Assembly: GCA_019703815.1 (NCBI GenBank)
Contig: AP023052.1
Span: 1,922,001-1,986,000 of the forward strand
Source of the DNA: Thaumasiovibrio occultus
Lineage (GTDB): Bacteria; Pseudomonadota; Gammaproteobacteria; Enterobacterales; Vibrionaceae
DNA length: 64,000 nt
Direction: 5' to 3'
Shown: in pieces, positions 46,438-56,707 of the stretch
How positions within the stretch are numbered: the stretch's first letter is position 1
Layout: every line of letters starts with the position of its first letter
Program-made: the position numbers and the translations under genes
Notes under the pieces: model-generated
What the model was told of the DNA's origin: nothing
Database searches by the model: none
Seen by the model: the letters and a program-made list of their open reading frames with translations, nothing else

Positions 46438-48029
46438 TAACTCAAACCCTAGGGAAGGGCGAGCTGGACGTACTGACACTAGATGTGCCCTACGTCGCGG
46501 AGCCGACGCAACTATACCATTCGGTATGTGGCGATAGCCCCTACCACCTTTTATTGGAGTCGGCGGAAATCGACTCCAAGCAAGATCTCAAAAGCCTGAT
46601 GTTAATCGATGCGGCCGTTCGCATCGTGTGTCAGGGCAAAACCGTGACTTTAGAAGCACTAACCGATAACGGTCTTAGCCTGCTAAATCACCTTAGCGAG
46701 TTAGACTCGCCCGCGCTCACCACGGCGTTGGTTGGTCGCACGCTGACATATACCTACAGCCATGCACGTCAAGATCTTGATGAAGACAGCCGCCTACGTG
46801 AAGCTTCACCGTTTGATGCGCTGCGCCATATCCAAGACGCTTTAGCGCTCACTGGCCATTCTGAAAACGCGCTGTTTATGGGCGGCGTGTTCGCCTACGA
46901 CTTAGTGGCGGAGTTCGAGCCGCTGCCGAATGTAGCAAACAATAACCGTTGTCCGGATTACCTGTTCTATATCGCAGAAACCTTGTTGGTGATCGATCAC
47001 CAGCGTCGCAAAGGCAAACTGCAAGGCACCTTATTTGGCGGCGAGCACTTTACCGCCAGCTACTTTGAGCTCAGCCGTCGTCTGCAAGAGATCAAAGAAG
47101 CCTGTCTCAACCCAGCGAAAATTCCACCGGCACAGCCTGTTGCGATGGATGCGCCGAGCACCAACATTAGCGATGCCGGTTTTTGCGATATCGTGACCCA
47201 GCTTAAAGAGTACGTGATCAAAGGCGATATTTTCCAAGTGGTACCGTCGCGCCGTTTTACCCTGCCGTGCCCTTCAACGCTCAACGCTTATGAAGCGCTC
47301 AAAGTCGGCAATCCAAGTCCGTACATGTTCTATCTCCATGATGCCGATTTCACCTTGTTTGGCGCCTCACCGGAAAGTGCGTTGAAATACGCCAAAGACA
47401 CCAATCAAGTCGAGATCTACCCGATTGCGGGTACTCGTCGTCGTGGTAAGAACCCTGATGGCTCAATCAATCTTGATTTGGATGGCCGTATCGAGCTTGA
47501 GCTGCGCAGCGACATGAAAGAGAACGCCGAACACATGATGCTGGTGGACTTAGCCCGTAACGATGTTGCGCGGATCAGCGAAGCCGGCACCCGCTATGTT
47601 GCCGATTTACTCAAAGTCGATCGCTACAGCCATGTGATGCATTTGGTCTCTCGCGTGGTCGGCCAGTTGCGCGGCGATCTAGACGCCCTGCACGCCTACC
47701 AAGCGTGTATGAACATGGGCACCCTGACTGGCGCGCCGAAAATTCGTGCTATGCAATTGATCCGTGATGTCGAGCAAACACGTCGCGGCACCTACGGCGG
47801 TGCGGTGGGTTATCTTAACGGTCACGGCGATATGGATACCTGTATCGTGATCCGCTCTGCCTATGTTGAAGACGGGCTTGCCACCGTTCAAGCAGGCGCT
47901 GGCGTGGTCTACGATTCTGATCCGCAATCAGAAGCAGACGAAACCCGAGGCAAAGCCCAAGCCGTACTGACTGCCATTGCCACCGCGCACGCGCCGTCAG
48001 CGACAAACGCAGTGAAGCAAGGAGCCTAA
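46434..48029 (+). CDS. trpE: Anthranilate synthase component I
   Basis: Converts chorismate to anthranilate with ammonia from TrpG. 531 residues (E. coli 520). The tryptophan feedback element LLLESAEIDSKQDLKS is present near residue 37, and the catalytic domain has VPSRRFTLPCPS, YPIAGTRRRGK, MLVDLARNDVAR and SEADETRGKAQAVL. GTG start within the aroF stop codon. Confidence 0.97.
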   Translation: MITQTLGKGELDVLTLDVPYVAEPTQLYHSVCGDSPYHLLLESAEIDSKQDLKSLMLIDAAVRIVCQGKTVTLEALTDNGLSLLNHLSELDSPALTTALVGRTLTYTYSHARQDLDEDSRLREASPFDALRHIQDALALTGHSENALFMGGVFAYDLVAEFEPLPNVANNNRCPDYLFYIAETLLVIDHQRRKGKLQGTLFGGEHFTASYFELSRRLQEIKEACLNPAKIPPAQPVAMDAPSTNISDAGFCDIVTQLKEYVIKGDIFQVVPSRRFTLPCPSTLNAYEALKVGNPSPYMFYLHDADFTLFGASPESALKYAKDTNQVEIYPIAGTRRRGKNPDGSINLDLDGRIELELRSDMKENAEHMMLVDLARNDVARISEAGTRYVADLLKVDRYSHVMHLVSRVVGQLRGDLDALHAYQACMNMGTLTGAPKIRAMQLIRDVEQTRRGTYGGAVGYLNGHGDMDTCIVIRSAYVEDGLATVQAGAGVVYDSDPQSEADETRGKAQAVLTAIATAHAPSATNAVKQGA

Positions 48030-48031
48030 GC

Positions 48032-48637
48032 ATGGATATCGTTCTACTAGATAACTTCGACTCCTTTACCTATAACTTGGTCGATCAGTTTCGCTCACTC
48101 GGTTACCCCGTCACGATTTATCGTAACAGCTTACCGGCAGAAACAATTGAAGCCGCGCTGGCGAACATGGACAGCCCTGTATTGGTGCTTTCCCCAGGCC
48201 CGGGCGCACCGGCCAATGCTGGCTGTATGCCAGCCCTGATCCAAAAAGTGAAAGGCAAAGTACCCATGATTGGGATCTGCCTTGGCCACCAAGCGCTGGT
48301 TGAAGCCTACGGCGGCACCGTCGAAGGCGCAGGAGAGATCGTTCATGGAAAGTCATCCATGATGCGCCACAACCAGCACCCTGTGTTTGCAGAGCTGCCA
48401 ACACCACTTTCTATTGCTCGTTACCACTCGCTGGTAGCGACTCAAGTACCCGCATCACTCACCGAAATAGCGGATGTCAACGGCCTCACTATGGCTGTGG
48501 CGAACGACGACGATCGCGTAGTGGGCTACCAGTTTCATCCCGAATCTGTACTGACCACCCAAGGGGCACAGTTGTTGGTGAATACCCTTGCATGGGTAAC
48601 CCGCCCAACCACAAACGCGGCCGGTACCAAGGAATAA
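48032..48637 (+). CDS. trpG: Anthranilate synthase component II (glutamine amidotransferase)
   Basis: A 201-residue class I glutaminase that feeds ammonia to TrpE. Oxyanion strand LSPGPGAP, nucleophile Cys in GICLGHQ (about residue 84) and the His-Glu pair in YQFHPES are intact. It starts two bases after trpE. It is a separate protein, unlike the TrpGD fusion of E. coli. Confidence 0.96.
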   Translation: MDIVLLDNFDSFTYNLVDQFRSLGYPVTIYRNSLPAETIEAALANMDSPVLVLSPGPGAPANAGCMPALIQKVKGKVPMIGICLGHQALVEAYGGTVEGAGEIVHGKSSMMRHNQHPVFAELPTPLSIARYHSLVATQVPASLTEIADVNGLTMAVANDDDRVVGYQFHPESVLTTQGAQLLVNTLAWVTRPTTNAAGTKE

Positions 48638-48648
48638 GGAGAATGAAT

Positions 48649-49653
48649 ATGGACGTACTTCAACTGACAGAAAAACTCTATCAGCAAGAAACCCTGACAG
48701 AAGCGCAAAGCCAACAGCTGTTCGACGCCATCATTAAAGGCGATGTCGACCCGATTGTGCTTTCCGCAGCATTAACCGCGCTCAAAATCAAAGGCGAAGA
48801 GCCCAGTGAAATTGCAGGCGCGGCTAAAGCGCTACTCGACAACGCCAACGATTTCCCTAGCCCAGACTACGATTTTGCGGACATCGTCGGTACCGGTGGC
48901 GATGGCGCGAATACGATCAACATTTCGACCACCGCAGCGTTTGTCGCGGCGGCGTGTGGCCTAAAAGTGGCCAAACACGGTAACCGTGGAGTATCGAGCA
49001 AGTCAGGGTCGTCTGATCTACTCGACAAATTCGGTATTGATCTGGCGATGCCCGCCGAAACCGCGCGCGAAGCACTGGATGAGCTCGGCGTTTGTTTCTT
49101 GTTTGCGCCGCAGTACCACGGCGGGGTGCGCCACGCCATGCCGGTGCGCCAAACCCTAAAAACCCGCACCATCTTTAACGTGCTCGGCCCGCTGATCAAC
49201 CCGGCCCGCCCTAACATCGAATTGATGGGAGTGTATGACGAAGCGCTGGTGCGCCCGATCGCTGAAACCATGGTCGCCATGGGCATGAAACGCGCGGCAG
49301 TCGTCCATGGTAGCGGCTTAGATGAAGTGGCGATTCATGGCGAAACCAAAGTGGCAGAAATCCGCGATGGTCAGATTGAAGAATACACCCTAACGCCAGC
49401 CGATTTTGGCGTGAACACCTACCCGCTTGAGGCGATCAAAGGCGGTGAGCCAGAGGAAAACCGTGCGATTGTCACCGCGATCCTTAACGGCCAAGGTACA
49501 GACGCGCAGCAATCCGCCGTAGCGATTAACGTGGCCCTGCTGATGCGTTTGTTTGGCGAAGAAGATCTCAAAGCCAACACCCAAAAAGCCCTCGATGTGA
49601 TGGCCTCGGGCAGCGCCCTCACCCTGGTCGAAAAACTGGCAGCAAAGGAGTAA
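48649..49653 (+). CDS. trpD: Anthranilate phosphoribosyltransferase
   Basis: Joins anthranilate to PRPP. 334 residues; PRPP-binding motif DIVGTGGDGANTINIST near residues 79-95 and KHGNRGVSSKSGSSD. The ATG at 48649 has AAGGAG seven bases ahead of it; another in-frame ATG two codons earlier would be too near that site. Confidence 0.96.
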   Translation: MDVLQLTEKLYQQETLTEAQSQQLFDAIIKGDVDPIVLSAALTALKIKGEEPSEIAGAAKALLDNANDFPSPDYDFADIVGTGGDGANTINISTTAAFVAAACGLKVAKHGNRGVSSKSGSSDLLDKFGIDLAMPAETAREALDELGVCFLFAPQYHGGVRHAMPVRQTLKTRTIFNVLGPLINPARPNIELMGVYDEALVRPIAETMVAMGMKRAAVVHGSGLDEVAIHGETKVAEIRDGQIEEYTLTPADFGVNTYPLEAIKGGEPEENRAIVTAILNGQGTDAQQSAVAINVALLMRLFGEEDLKANTQKALDVMASGSALTLVEKLAAKE

Positions 49654-49655
49654 CT

Positions 49656-51014
49656 ATGGAAACCGTATTGGCGAAAATTGTTGCCGACAAACGCGACTGG
49701 GTTGCCGCGCGCAAAGAGAGCCAACCATTAGAGAGCTTTATCGGTGCCCTGACCCCGAGTGATCGCGATTTCAAATTTGCCCTTGCCGGCGAGAAAACCG
49801 CGTTCATTTTAGAGTGTAAAAAAGCCTCACCGTCGAAAGGCTTGATCCGCGATGATTTCGATCTCGATTACATCGCCAGCGTCTATCGCAATCATGCCAG
49901 CGCAATTTCCGTGCTCACAGACGAGAAGTACTTCCAAGGCAACTTTGATTTTCTGCCGCAAGTGCGCGCGCAAGTGAGCCAGCCAGTTTTGTGTAAGGAC
50001 TTCATGATCGATCCTTACCAAGTCTATCTCGCACGCTATTACCAAGCCGACGCGATTTTGCTGATGCTGTCGGTACTTAACGATGACGAATACCGCGAGC
50101 TCGCAGAAGTAGCGAAATTCCTGTCACTCGGCATTTTGACCGAGGTGAGTAACGAAGAAGAGCTAGAGCGCGCTATCGCGCTGGAAGCAGAAGTGGTTGG
50201 GATCAACAACCGTAATCTGCGTGATCTCAGCATCGATCTTAACCGTACCCATGAGCTGGCACCGCGCCTGCCTAAAGGCACCGTCGTGATTTCAGAATCG
50301 GGCATCTACACCCACCAGCAAGTCCGCGACATTGCCACGGTGGCGAACGGCTTCTTGATTGGTAGCTCGCTCATGGCAGAGCAAGATCTTGAACTGGCGG
50401 TGCGCAAAGTAGTGATTGGCGACAACAAAGTCTGTGGTCTCACTCGCGCCCAAGATGCCAAAGCCGCGTTTGATGCCGGTGCAGTCTACGGCGGCCTGAT
50501 CTTCGTGCCCGCTTCGCCTCGCGCGGTAAATGCAGAGCAAGCCGCCACCGTGATGGAAGGCGCGCCACTCAAATACGTCGGCGTATTCCAAAACCAATCG
50601 GCGCAATTTATAGCCACCACCGCCAACGCGCTCAAGCTAGCCGCCGTACAACTGCACGGCGACGAATCGCCAGCGTTTGTGGATGAACTTCGCGCCTTGC
50701 TAGGCAACACCCAAATCTGGAAAGCCTATGGCGTGACTGATAGCGCACCGGCTTTGCTCGATAACGTGGATCGCCATCTGCTCGATAGCAAAGTGGCTGG
50801 CCAAAGTGGCGGCACGGGGCAAACCTTTGACTGGTCACTGGTGCCACAAAACCAAGCGGTCATGCTTGCTGGTGGACTAACGCCAAGCAACGTCGCCGAA
50901 GCCGCTAAATTCGGCGCGTTGGGGCTCGATATAAATTCCGGTGTGGAGTCTGCGCCGGGGATCAAAGATGCAGCATTAATCAATGAGGCGTTCCGCGCCA
51001 TCAAAGATTTTTAA
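49656..51014 (+). CDS. trpCF: Bifunctional indole-3-glycerol-phosphate synthase / phosphoribosylanthranilate isomerase
   Basis: A 452-residue fusion of two barrels, the usual gammaproteobacterial form. N-terminal IGPS domain (residues about 1-255) with [19 protein letters not shown] and ISESGI; C-terminal PRAI domain with [26 protein letters not shown] and the GGTGQTFDW phosphate loop. Two bases after trpD. Confidence 0.97.
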   Translation: METVLAKIVADKRDWVAARKESQPLESFIGALTPSDRDFKFALAGEKTAFILECKKASPSKGLIRDDFDLDYIASVYRNHASAISVLTDEKYFQGNFDFLPQVRAQVSQPVLCKDFMIDPYQVYLARYYQADAILLMLSVLNDDEYRELAEVAKFLSLGILTEVSNEEELERAIALEAEVVGINNRNLRDLSIDLNRTHELAPRLPKGTVVISESGIYTHQQVRDIATVANGFLIGSSLMAEQDLELAVRKVVIGDNKVCGLTRAQDAKAAFDAGAVYGGLIFVPASPRAVNAEQAATVMEGAPLKYVGVFQNQSAQFIATTANALKLAAVQLHGDESPAFVDELRALLGNTQIWKAYGVTDSAPALLDNVDRHLLDSKVAGQSGGTGQTFDWSLVPQNQAVMLAGGLTPSNVAEAAKFGALGLDINSGVESAPGIKDAALINEAFRAIKDF

Positions 51015-51024
51015 GGACAAGAGA

Positions 51025-52215
51025 ATGAACAAGTTAGACGCCTATTTTGGTGAATTTGGTGGTCAGTACGTACCGCAGATCCTCGTTCCCGCTCTGGATC
51101 AATTAGAGCAGGCTTTCATTGATGCGCAAAGCGATCCTGAGTTTCAAAACGAGTTTATCGAGCTACTTAAAGAGTACGCCGGACGCCCGACCGCGTTGAC
51201 CCTGTGCCGTAACCTGACCAAAGGCACCAAAACCAAACTGTACCTAAAGCGTGAAGATTTACTTCACGGTGGCGCGCACAAAACCAACCAAGTATTGGGC
51301 CAAGCGCTACTCGCCAAGCGCATGGGTAAAAACGAAATTATCGCCGAAACTGGCGCGGGACAGCACGGCGTCGCCACTGCGCTTGCCTGTGCCCTACTTG
51401 GCCTGAAATGCCGCGTTTACATGGGCGCAAAAGATGTCGAGCGTCAAAGCCCGAACGTCTTTCGCATGAAGCTGATGGGCGCGGAAGTGATCCCTGTCCA
51501 CAGCGGTTCAGCCACATTAAAAGATGCGTGTAACGAAGCGATGCGCGATTGGTCAGCCAGCTACGATACCGCGCACTACCTGCTCGGTACCGCAGCGGGT
51601 CCTCACCCTTTCCCCACCATCGTGCGTGAATTCCAAAAAATGATTGGCGAAGAAACTAAGGTGCAAATCCTTGAGCGTGAAGGTCGTTTGCCTGATGCGG
51701 TGATCGCCTGTGTTGGCGGCGGTTCAAATGCGATTGGCATGTTTGCCGATTTCATCAAAGAAGAAGACGTTAAGTTGATTGGCGTTGAGCCTGCCGGTAA
51801 AGGGCTCGATACCGACATGCACGGCGCGCCGCTCAAGCACGGTAAGCTGGGTATTTTCTTTGGTATGAAAGCGCCATTGATGCAAGACACCCATGGCCAA
51901 GTAGAAGAATCTTACTCAGTATCAGCGGGCTTGGACTTCCCATCGGTCGGTCCACAGCATGCCCACTTGAACGCGATTGGCCGGGCAGAATACGGCGCAG
52001 CCACCGATGACGAAGCGCTGGCCGCATTCCAAGAGCTCGCACGTCACGAGGGGATCATTCCGGCATTGGAATCGGCCCACGCACTGGCGTATGCGCTCAA
52101 GCTAATTAAAGACAACCCAGAAAAAGAGCAATTGTTGGTAGTGAACCTATCAGGCCGCGGCGACAAAGATATCTTTACTGTTCACGCGCTGTTAGAAGAA
52201 AAAGGAGAGATCTGA
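51025..52215 (+). CDS. trpB: Tryptophan synthase beta chain
   Basis: Condenses indole with serine using pyridoxal phosphate. 396 residues. The PLP Lys is in GGAHKTNQ (about residue 86), the catalytic Glu in AETGAGQHG, and the phosphate cup in [13 protein letters not shown] at 51025 has TTAAGGA ahead of it and matches the E. coli-type start; the open frame runs 14 codons further into trpCF. Its stop shares a base with the trpA start. Confidence 0.97.
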   Translation: MNKLDAYFGEFGGQYVPQILVPALDQLEQAFIDAQSDPEFQNEFIELLKEYAGRPTALTLCRNLTKGTKTKLYLKREDLLHGGAHKTNQVLGQALLAKRMGKNEIIAETGAGQHGVATALACALLGLKCRVYMGAKDVERQSPNVFRMKLMGAEVIPVHSGSATLKDACNEAMRDWSASYDTAHYLLGTAAGPHPFPTIVREFQKMIGEETKVQILEREGRLPDAVIACVGGGSNAIGMFADFIKEEDVKLIGVEPAGKGLDTDMHGAPLKHGKLGIFFGMKAPLMQDTHGQVEESYSVSAGLDFPSVGPQHAHLNAIGRAEYGAATDDEALAAFQELARHEGIIPALESAHALAYALKLIKDNPEKEQLLVVNLSGRGDKDIFTVHALLEEKGEI

Positions 52216-53021
52216 TGGACCGTTATCAAGCCGCATTTTCTGCCCTCGCAGAGAAAAACGAAGGCGCTTTTGTTCCTTTTGTGACCATCGGGGATCCTAA
52301 CCCAGAGCTATCACTGCAAATTATCGACACCCTCGTTGAAGCTGGTGCCGACGCGCTAGAGCTTGGTTTTCCGTTCTCTGATCCACTGGCTGACGGCCCG
52401 ACGATTCAAGGGGCGAACATTCGCGCTCTAGAAGCGGGTACAACCCCAACCTTGTGCTTTGAAATGCTAGCGAAAGTGCGCGAAAAGCACCCTGATGTGC
52501 CTGTGGGCTTGCTGATCTACGCCAACCTTGTGTTTGCAAACGGCGTTGATAACTTCTACGCCGCGTGTGCCAAAGCCGGTGTGGATTCTGTGCTGGTAGC
52601 CGACGTACCGGTGGATGCCTCTGAAGAGTTTCGTGTCGCCGCGCAAGCCCACGGCGTTCACCCGATTTTCATCGCCCCACCCAATGCCGATGAAGCGACA
52701 CTGAAAAAAGTCGCGGAATTAGGCGGTGGTTATACTTACTTGCTCTCGCGTGCTGGCGTTACTGGCACCGAAACTAAAGCGGGGATGCCTGTTGATCACT
52801 TGCTAGACGCACTCAAGCGCTTCGACGCACCACCAGCGGTGCTCGGTTTTGGTATTGCTCAACCAGAGCAAGTCAAAGCCGCGATTGATGCCGGTGCCGC
52901 CGGCGCGATTTCAGGCTCAGCGGTGGTGAAAATTATCGAAACCCATGCCGATGCACCGCAAGCTTTGCTAAGTGAGCTATCGAACTTCGTCTCTTCCATG
53001 AAAGCGGCGACTAAACGCTAG
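52215..53021 (+). CDS. trpA: Tryptophan synthase alpha chain
   Basis: Releases indole from indole-3-glycerol phosphate and channels it to TrpB. 268 residues, the same as E. coli. The catalytic Glu and Asp are in [19 protein letters not shown] (parts at about 48-61); the glycine-rich phosphate site is GFGIAQPEQ and GAISGSAVV. Overlaps the trpB stop (TGATG). Last gene of the operon. Confidence 0.97.
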   Translation: MDRYQAAFSALAEKNEGAFVPFVTIGDPNPELSLQIIDTLVEAGADALELGFPFSDPLADGPTIQGANIRALEAGTTPTLCFEMLAKVREKHPDVPVGLLIYANLVFANGVDNFYAACAKAGVDSVLVADVPVDASEEFRVAAQAHGVHPIFIAPPNADEATLKKVAELGGGYTYLLSRAGVTGTETKAGMPVDHLLDALKRFDAPPAVLGFGIAQPEQVKAAIDAGAAGAISGSAVVKIIETHADAPQALLSELSNFVSSMKAATKR

Positions 53022-53055
53022 TTTCTCAGCGAAATAGTCCATCGCAATCATCACT

Positions 53056-53088
53056 AAAAGCGTTGCCGTCTCGCGGCAGCGCTTTTTT
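53056..53088 (+). terminator. trp operon terminator
   Basis: 13-bp stem (aaaagcgt-tgccg/cggca-gcgctttt with one G-T pair), TCTCG loop and six T. Confidence 0.92.
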
Positions 53089-53504
53089 CATTGCATCCAA
53101 TGCCCCGCCCATTCGACAAACAGATCTCAAACGCAACCAGCCCCGCACCTGTTAACCAACTCGATTGATTCACTCTGATTCATCCGATCCAGAGTCATTC
53201 GCCGCAAACTCATTCAGCCCTGCTTCATCAACGCAGTTTCATCAACCCGGCTTCATCAACCTAGACTCACACACAATTTCATTCAACACAGGTTCAACTT
53301 TGTAGCTAATTTCATGATCACAAGGAAAAACCACCTTACCACATTAACCATCAACACCCAGATAATGACATTTTTATTAACAATAGCATTGCGCTCGCGG
53401 CGAACACCTGACAGAATCGCCGTTAATTAAATATGCTAAATAGTTATATTTTGGCGGTATTTAATTCTTTTATTGTTAATAGTGAACACAATGAGGTAAT
53501 GCTA
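53089..53504 (+). other. Intergenic region before the symporter gene
   Basis: No gene. It contains three degenerate copies of a 14-bp repeat (53224-53265, described separately) and an AT-rich part near 53330-53470 that must hold the promoter of the symporter gene. Confidence 0.5.
53224..53265 (+). repeat. Degenerate 14-bp tandem repeat, three copies
   Basis: TTCATCAAC begins at 53224, 53238 and 53252, exactly 14 bp apart, with variable last five bases. Weaker relatives occur on both sides (TCATTCAGCCC before, TTCATTCAAC after). Confidence 0.8.
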
Positions 53505-54752
53505 GTGCCAAAAATCAAAGGATTATTGAGTAACATTGGCGTACAAGTCATCATCGCGATGATCATCGGCTCGGCTGTCGGCGCTGTCATGGGGGCTGAT
53601 GCTACGATGTTCGCCCCACTGGGCGAAATGTTTATCAAATTAATCAAAATGCTGGTGGTACCTCTGGTTGCCGTCGCGATTGTGAGCGGCTCTGCCGGCT
53701 TAGGAAACAGCCACGCGGCTGGCAAAGTTGGCTTCGCTACATTGGGCTTTTTTGGCGTTACGTCAGCCGTCGCCGTTGCACTGGCTTTAGGTATGGGCAA
53801 CCTGCTGGGCCCGGGTAAAGGCGTTGATATCTCCGATGCCCTCGCCGCCACTAGCCAAGTCGTTACTGCTGCCCAAGGCGATCTCCCTTCCGCCACCGAT
53901 ACCCTCCTCGGCATGGTGCCCAACAACGTTTTCATCTCCTTGACCAGCGGCAACATCCTACAGATTTTGGTGTTCTGCATGTTCTTCGGTTTAGCCCTGT
54001 CAAAAGTCACACCAGAGCGGCGCGATCCGGTACTCAATGGGATCAACGGCGTGATTGACGCCATGGTGTGGATGATCAATCAGGTGATGAAAATCGCCCC
54101 CATCGGCGTGTTTGGCTTAATGGCCGACGCGGTGGGCACCTACGGCTTTGAGGAGCTGACCTCGATATTCGATCTGGCGTGGGTTTATCTCCTTGCTATC
54201 GCACTGTACGGCTTTGTGTTCTACCCGCTGGTGGTCAAAGTACTCGGCGGTGTATCGCCCGTTCGCTTCCTGACCGCCATGAAGCGACCACAGGCCGTAG
54301 CCCTATCGACTGCCTCGTCCATGTCGACTTTGCCTATCACTATGGATACCTGTGAGAAAGAGCTTGGGGTGAGTAAGACCACTTCGTCATTCGTGCTTCC
54401 CCTCGGTGCCACAATTAACATGAGCGGTAATGCTATTTACTACGGTATTGTGGCGATTTTCTTTGCCCAGATGTACGGTATCGATTTGAGCATGAGCGCC
54501 TACGCCGCGATTATTCTCACCTCCACCTTGGGGGCGGTAGGTCAGGCGGGCGTGCCGGGGCCGTCGTTCCTTGTGGTCGCGGTGCTGCTTGCTGCCGGGA
54601 TCCCTATTGACGGCTTACCTCTGCTGTTTGCGCTCGATCGAGTGTTTGACATGATCCGTACCGCGCTCAATATCACCGGCGATGCCGCTTGTGCGGTAGT
54701 GGTGGAGAACTTGATCGCCAAAGACAAAACGGCCGTGACCGAATCGGCCTAA
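53505..54752 (+). CDS. Dicarboxylate/amino acid:cation symporter (DAACS family)
   Basis: A 415-residue secondary transporter of the GltP/DctA fold. The Ser-rich hairpin STASSMSTLP and the TM7 to HP2 region are recognisable (PLGATINMSGNAIYYG, GVPGPSFLVV, DRVFDMIRTALNITGDA). The TM7 signature, usually NMDGT, is NMSGN at about residues 305-309. The preferred start is the GTG at 53505, eight bases after GAGG; an ATG at 53499 is too close to that site. Substrate probably an amino acid or dicarboxylate, but the altered motif makes this uncertain. Confidence 0.85.
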   Translation: MPKIKGLLSNIGVQVIIAMIIGSAVGAVMGADATMFAPLGEMFIKLIKMLVVPLVAVAIVSGSAGLGNSHAAGKVGFATLGFFGVTSAVAVALALGMGNLLGPGKGVDISDALAATSQVVTAAQGDLPSATDTLLGMVPNNVFISLTSGNILQILVFCMFFGLALSKVTPERRDPVLNGINGVIDAMVWMINQVMKIAPIGVFGLMADAVGTYGFEELTSIFDLAWVYLLAIALYGFVFYPLVVKVLGGVSPVRFLTAMKRPQAVALSTASSMSTLPITMDTCEKELGVSKTTSSFVLPLGATINMSGNAIYYGIVAIFFAQMYGIDLSMSAYAAIILTSTLGAVGQAGVPGPSFLVVAVLLAAGIPIDGLPLLFALDRVFDMIRTALNITGDAACAVVVENLIAKDKTAVTESA

Positions 54753-54758
54753 CGCCCT

Positions 54759-54780
54759 AAAGAGGGCGCCGGCCCTCTTT
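54759..54780 (+). terminator. Terminator of the symporter gene
   Basis: 9-bp perfect stem (aaagagggc/gccctcttt) with a short T-run. Confidence 0.75.
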
Positions 54781-54986
54781 ATCATCGATAATCCATCATT
54801 TAACGGCACGCCGCTCTTTCGCACACAACAACTTGTCAGCTATTTCCCTGTTTTGACCTCTCACTCTTGCAGATCAAGGCTGTACAGCCCTTGGCAGCGC
54901 GCTAAACTGTTGTTTCAATTTTGTAAAATCACCGTGCATTGGTAACAGCTGGTAAGCGGTGAGCTCGGCATAGTCAGGGAGGCACT

Positions 54987-55535
54987 ATGAAACAATTACT
55001 CGATTTCATTCCTTTGATTATCTTTTTTGGTCTGTTCCAAACTCACGACATTTATATTGCAACCACAGGTTTAATCATCGCCACCGCCGTGCAAATGGCC
55101 GTTACGTGGAAGCTCTACAAAACCATTGAGAAAATGCAGATCATCACCTTTGTTTTGGTGTTAGTGTTTGGCGGTTTAACCATCTGGTTACGGGACGAAA
55201 ATTTTATTAAATGGAAAGTCACCATACTCTATGCCCTGTTTGCGATTGGCCTTGAAATTTCTCACTGGCTCAAAGCCCCCTTCATTAAAACCATGTTAGG
55301 AAAAGAAATCGAACTTGCAGAGTCGGCGTGGTTGCGCTTAAATCGCGCATGGGCAGGATTTTTCCTGTTATGTGCGTTATTAAATCTCTACATCTCGTAC
55401 TCGTTTTCACTGGAAACTTGGGTCAATTTCAAAGTTTTCGGGCTATTGATCCTAACAGTGCTATTTACTTTAGGCAGCGGCGTGTATCTTTACCGACACA
55501 TGCCGAAAGAGGACGATGATGAGAGTCACTCATAA
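54987..55535 (+). CDS. yciB: YciB, inner-membrane septation protein A
   Basis: A 182-residue membrane protein with about five helices, aligned with E. coli YciB (179): [36 protein letters not shown] and [13 protein letters not shown] are typical. YciB affects envelope integrity and cell division; its biochemical role is unclear. First gene of the yciB-yciA-yciI-aspS group. Confidence 0.95.
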   Translation: MKQLLDFIPLIIFFGLFQTHDIYIATTGLIIATAVQMAVTWKLYKTIEKMQIITFVLVLVFGGLTIWLRDENFIKWKVTILYALFAIGLEISHWLKAPFIKTMLGKEIELAESAWLRLNRAWAGFFLLCALLNLYISYSFSLETWVNFKVFGLLILTVLFTLGSGVYLYRHMPKEDDDESHS

Positions 55536-55549
55536 GGTTGATGTAATAA

Positions 55550-55939
55550 ATGAGTTCTTGCATTCCTCGCGGCCAATTACTGCTTCGAACCCTGGCCATG
55601 CCTGCCGATACCAATCCCAATGGCGATATTTTTGGTGGCTGGATCATGTCTCAGCTCGATTTGGCAGGTGGTATTTTAGCCAAAGAAATTTCTGGCGGTC
55701 GTATTGTGACCGTTTCTGTCGAAGGCATCCATTTTAAAGCGCCCGTAAAAGTAGGCGATGTGGTATGTTGTTATGGTGAATGTGACCGAATCGGTAACAC
55801 ATCAATGACCATTAACCTTGAAGTTTGGGTCAAACCCGTGAAGCAAGATAGCGTCGGTGAACGCTATCAAGTATGTGAAGCCAAATTTAACTACGTGGCA
55901 ATTGACAGCGATGGACGTCCGCGCCCTATCAGCCGCTGA
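55550..55939 (+). CDS. yciA: Acyl-CoA thioesterase YciA
   Basis: A 129-residue hot-dog fold thioesterase. The catalytic block ADTNPNGDIFGGWIMSQLD matches E. coli YciA (132), which hydrolyses a wide range of acyl-CoAs. The ATG at 55550 matches the family length. Begins 14 bases after yciB. Confidence 0.95.
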   Translation: MSSCIPRGQLLLRTLAMPADTNPNGDIFGGWIMSQLDLAGGILAKEISGGRIVTVSVEGIHFKAPVKVGDVVCCYGECDRIGNTSMTINLEVWVKPVKQDSVGERYQVCEAKFNYVAIDSDGRPRPISR

Positions 55940-55963
55940 TCAATTTAACCAGAAGGATTTATT

Positions 55964-56263
55964 ATGTGGTACGTGATCTTTTCACAGGATGTTGAAAACA
56001 GCCTTGAGAAACGTCTCAGTGTTAGAGACAAGCACCTTGCCCGTCTAGAGGCACTAAAGGCTGAAGGCCGCCTGTTGGTTGCAGGTCCAAACCCAGCGAT
56101 TGATAGCGATAACCCGGGTGAAGCAGGCTTTACCGGTTCAACCGTGATTGCCGAATTTGCCTCATTGGAAGAAGCCAAAGCGTGGGCAGATGCCGATCCG
56201 TATATTGATGCGGGCGTATACCAGAACGTGATTGTTAAACCGTTTAAGAAAGTGCTGCCATGA
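55964..56263 (+). CDS. yciI: YciI family protein
   Basis: A 99-residue protein of the YciI (dimeric ferredoxin-like) family, nearly collinear with E. coli YciI (98): [27 protein letters not shown] and the WADADPY block. The family's proposed active-site His and Asp are present (KHLARL, ADADPY). Function uncertain. AGAAGGA precedes the ATG. Its stop overlaps the next start (ATGA). Confidence 0.95.
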   Translation: MWYVIFSQDVENSLEKRLSVRDKHLARLEALKAEGRLLVAGPNPAIDSDNPGEAGFTGSTVIAEFASLEEAKAWADADPYIDAGVYQNVIVKPFKKVLP

Positions 56264-56646
56264 TGAAAAAGACGCTTACCGCCATTCTTGGGGTTGCGCT
56301 TTTGGCCGGCTGTGCTTCTACATCTGAGTCGGACGCCAATCTGCTGGCGGCCGATCGCGCCGAGCAACTCAGTCGCTTAATGCCACTGGATATTGATAAG
56401 TACAAGTTTGTACGTGCGCAATCACGTGATGCTGTGGTGCTGATTGAAGTCTTGTACGGTGGTGGCAGCAAATTAGCCCCTTCACAAATGCTCGCACAAA
56501 GTGTGATTAACTTTTGTAAAGACCCGAGCTTGCGCGATGTGATGGGTAAAGGGGTTCACTACGCAGTAACCATCCGCGATATTCGTGGTCGTCCGATCGC
56601 CGAGCAATTGGTGAACGAGCAAGCGTGTCAACAAGTCGCGCTCTAA
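56260..56646 (+). CDS. aspS: Type II secretion pilotin lipoprotein, AspS/GspS-beta type
   Basis: A 128-residue lipoprotein; lipobox LAGC near residue 18. The mature part follows the pattern of E. coli GspS-beta (YghG) and Vibrio Asp[36 protein letters not shown], a first Cys in NFCKDPSL, a [20 protein letters not shown] strand pair and a last Cys in EQACQQ, likely a disulfide. AspS brings the secretin GspD to the outer membrane. The gene overlaps yciI, away from any secretion operon in this window. Identification by eye, but the match along the protein is good. Confidence 0.82.
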   Translation: MMKKTLTAILGVALLAGCASTSESDANLLAADRAEQLSRLMPLDIDKYKFVRAQSRDAVVLIEVLYGGGSKLAPSQMLAQSVINFCKDPSLRDVMGKGVHYAVTIRDIRGRPIAEQLVNEQACQQVAL

Positions 56647-56679
56647 GCGCATCACGCGATAGTTTTGCGTTACCGACAT

Positions 56680-56707
56680 AAAAAAGAGGCTGATATGCCT
56701 CTTTTTT
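56680..56707 (+). terminator. Terminator after aspS
   Basis: 11-bp perfect stem (aaaaaagaggc/gcctctttttt) with a TGATAT loop. Confidence 0.92.

Noticed and set aside
53444-54079. 211-codon open frame on the minus strand inside the symporter gene
   Set aside because: It is antisense to a clear DAACS transporter; its composition reflects the hydrophobic codons of the real gene.
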